A stretch of 64,000 bases of DNA from Aequorivita lipolytica (lineage in GTDB: Bacteria; Bacteroidota; Bacteroidia; Flavobacteriales; Flavobacteriaceae), in contig NZ_VORU01000005.1 of the NCBI RefSeq assembly GCF_007997135.1, positions 109,521 to 173,520 on the forward strand, read 5' to 3'. Every line of letters starts with the position of its first letter. Position 1 is the stretch's first letter. Below, piece by piece: positions 63,909 to 64,000 of the stretch. The notes beneath the pieces were generated by a model. That model made no database searches, was not told the DNA's origin, and saw nothing but the letters and a program-made list of their open reading frames with translations. The position numbers and the translations under genes are program-made.

Positions 63909-64000
63909 ATTTTTTGGTCTTTTTGATTTTATTCTGAAGCTGATTGTTTAATTAGGTGATTAGTCAGTAGATCAAATTAAGCAAAGCGATTCTTACATCG

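Overview
The window is chromosomal DNA from a member of the Bacteroidota, almost certainly a Flavobacteriaceae species. The evidence is the gliding-motility pair gldE-gldD, a secreted protein with a type IX secretion (T9SS) C-terminal domain, DUF4270 and DUF4199 proteins, a bacterial GGGP-synthase homologue, and a cytochrome-b558-type sdhCAB operon. AT-rich DNA, absence of Shine-Dalgarno sequences, several TTG starts and -7 elements of the form TAnnTTTG with a TTG about 19-21 bp upstream agree with this. The genus cannot be fixed from the sequence alone. No rRNA, tRNA, complete insertion sequence, prophage or CRISPR array was seen.

Layout. 1-2.5 kb: GGGP synthase (cut by the window edge) and a phosphopantetheinyl transferase, divergent from ahcY. 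2.5-5.2 kb: a compact restriction-modification island with an HTH-fused m5C methyltransferase, an Eco47II/Sau96I-like endonuclease and a Vsr-like nuclease. 5.2-10 kb: methionine/glutamine-type aminotransferase, katG, a small ankyrin protein and an omega-amidase-like hydrolase. 10-15.5 kb: Ig-like lipoprotein, comF, a coiled-coil membrane protein, glycyl-tRNA synthetase and a lipoprotein. 15.5-20.2 kb: a Fic protein behind a cluster of operator-like repeats, tail to tail with a giant outer-membrane protein gene. 20.3-26.7 kb: exonuclease III, DUF2255, aldo/keto reductase, acyl-CoA dehydrogenase, M23 peptidase and radA, with two copies of a GC-rich palindromic repeat abutting stop codons. 26.7-33.7 kb: a propeller histidine kinase and its LuxR regulator, a degenerate esterase, then panC-panD-flippase. 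33.8-38 kb: truncated GT5 protein, DUF4270, glmS. 38-43.6 kb: sulfotransferase, class IV aminotransferase, atpD-atpC, cupin-like protein. 43.6-45.5 kb: AT-rich accessory patch with a WG-repeat lipoprotein and a GT9 transferase. 45.6-48.6 kb: HU, a tiny basic protein, RNase G/E and recX, all on the minus strand. 48.6-52.7 kb: mutY-ssb-gldE-gldD-DUF4199. 52.8-54 kb: rplU (with a C-terminal extension) and rpmA. 54-58.2 kb: transglutaminase-like protein, DUF1028 protein, hybrid histidine kinase. 58.2-61.8 kb: sdhCAB. 61.9-64 kb: a T9SS cargo protein and a lipoprotein.

Most genes are core functions: methyl cycle, translation, ATP synthesis, respiration, coenzyme A, DNA repair, envelope and gliding. 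Layered on these are accessory pieces with unusual features. They include a Vsr-like enzyme whose conserved catalytic Asp is Ala, a methyltransferase preceded by a perfect palindrome, a Fic gene with repeated ATATGTCGA sites around its promoter, repeats that supply stop-codon edges, a rplU leader with mutually exclusive hairpins, hairpins between atpD/atpC and sdhA/sdhB, and a 30-residue basic protein beside HU.
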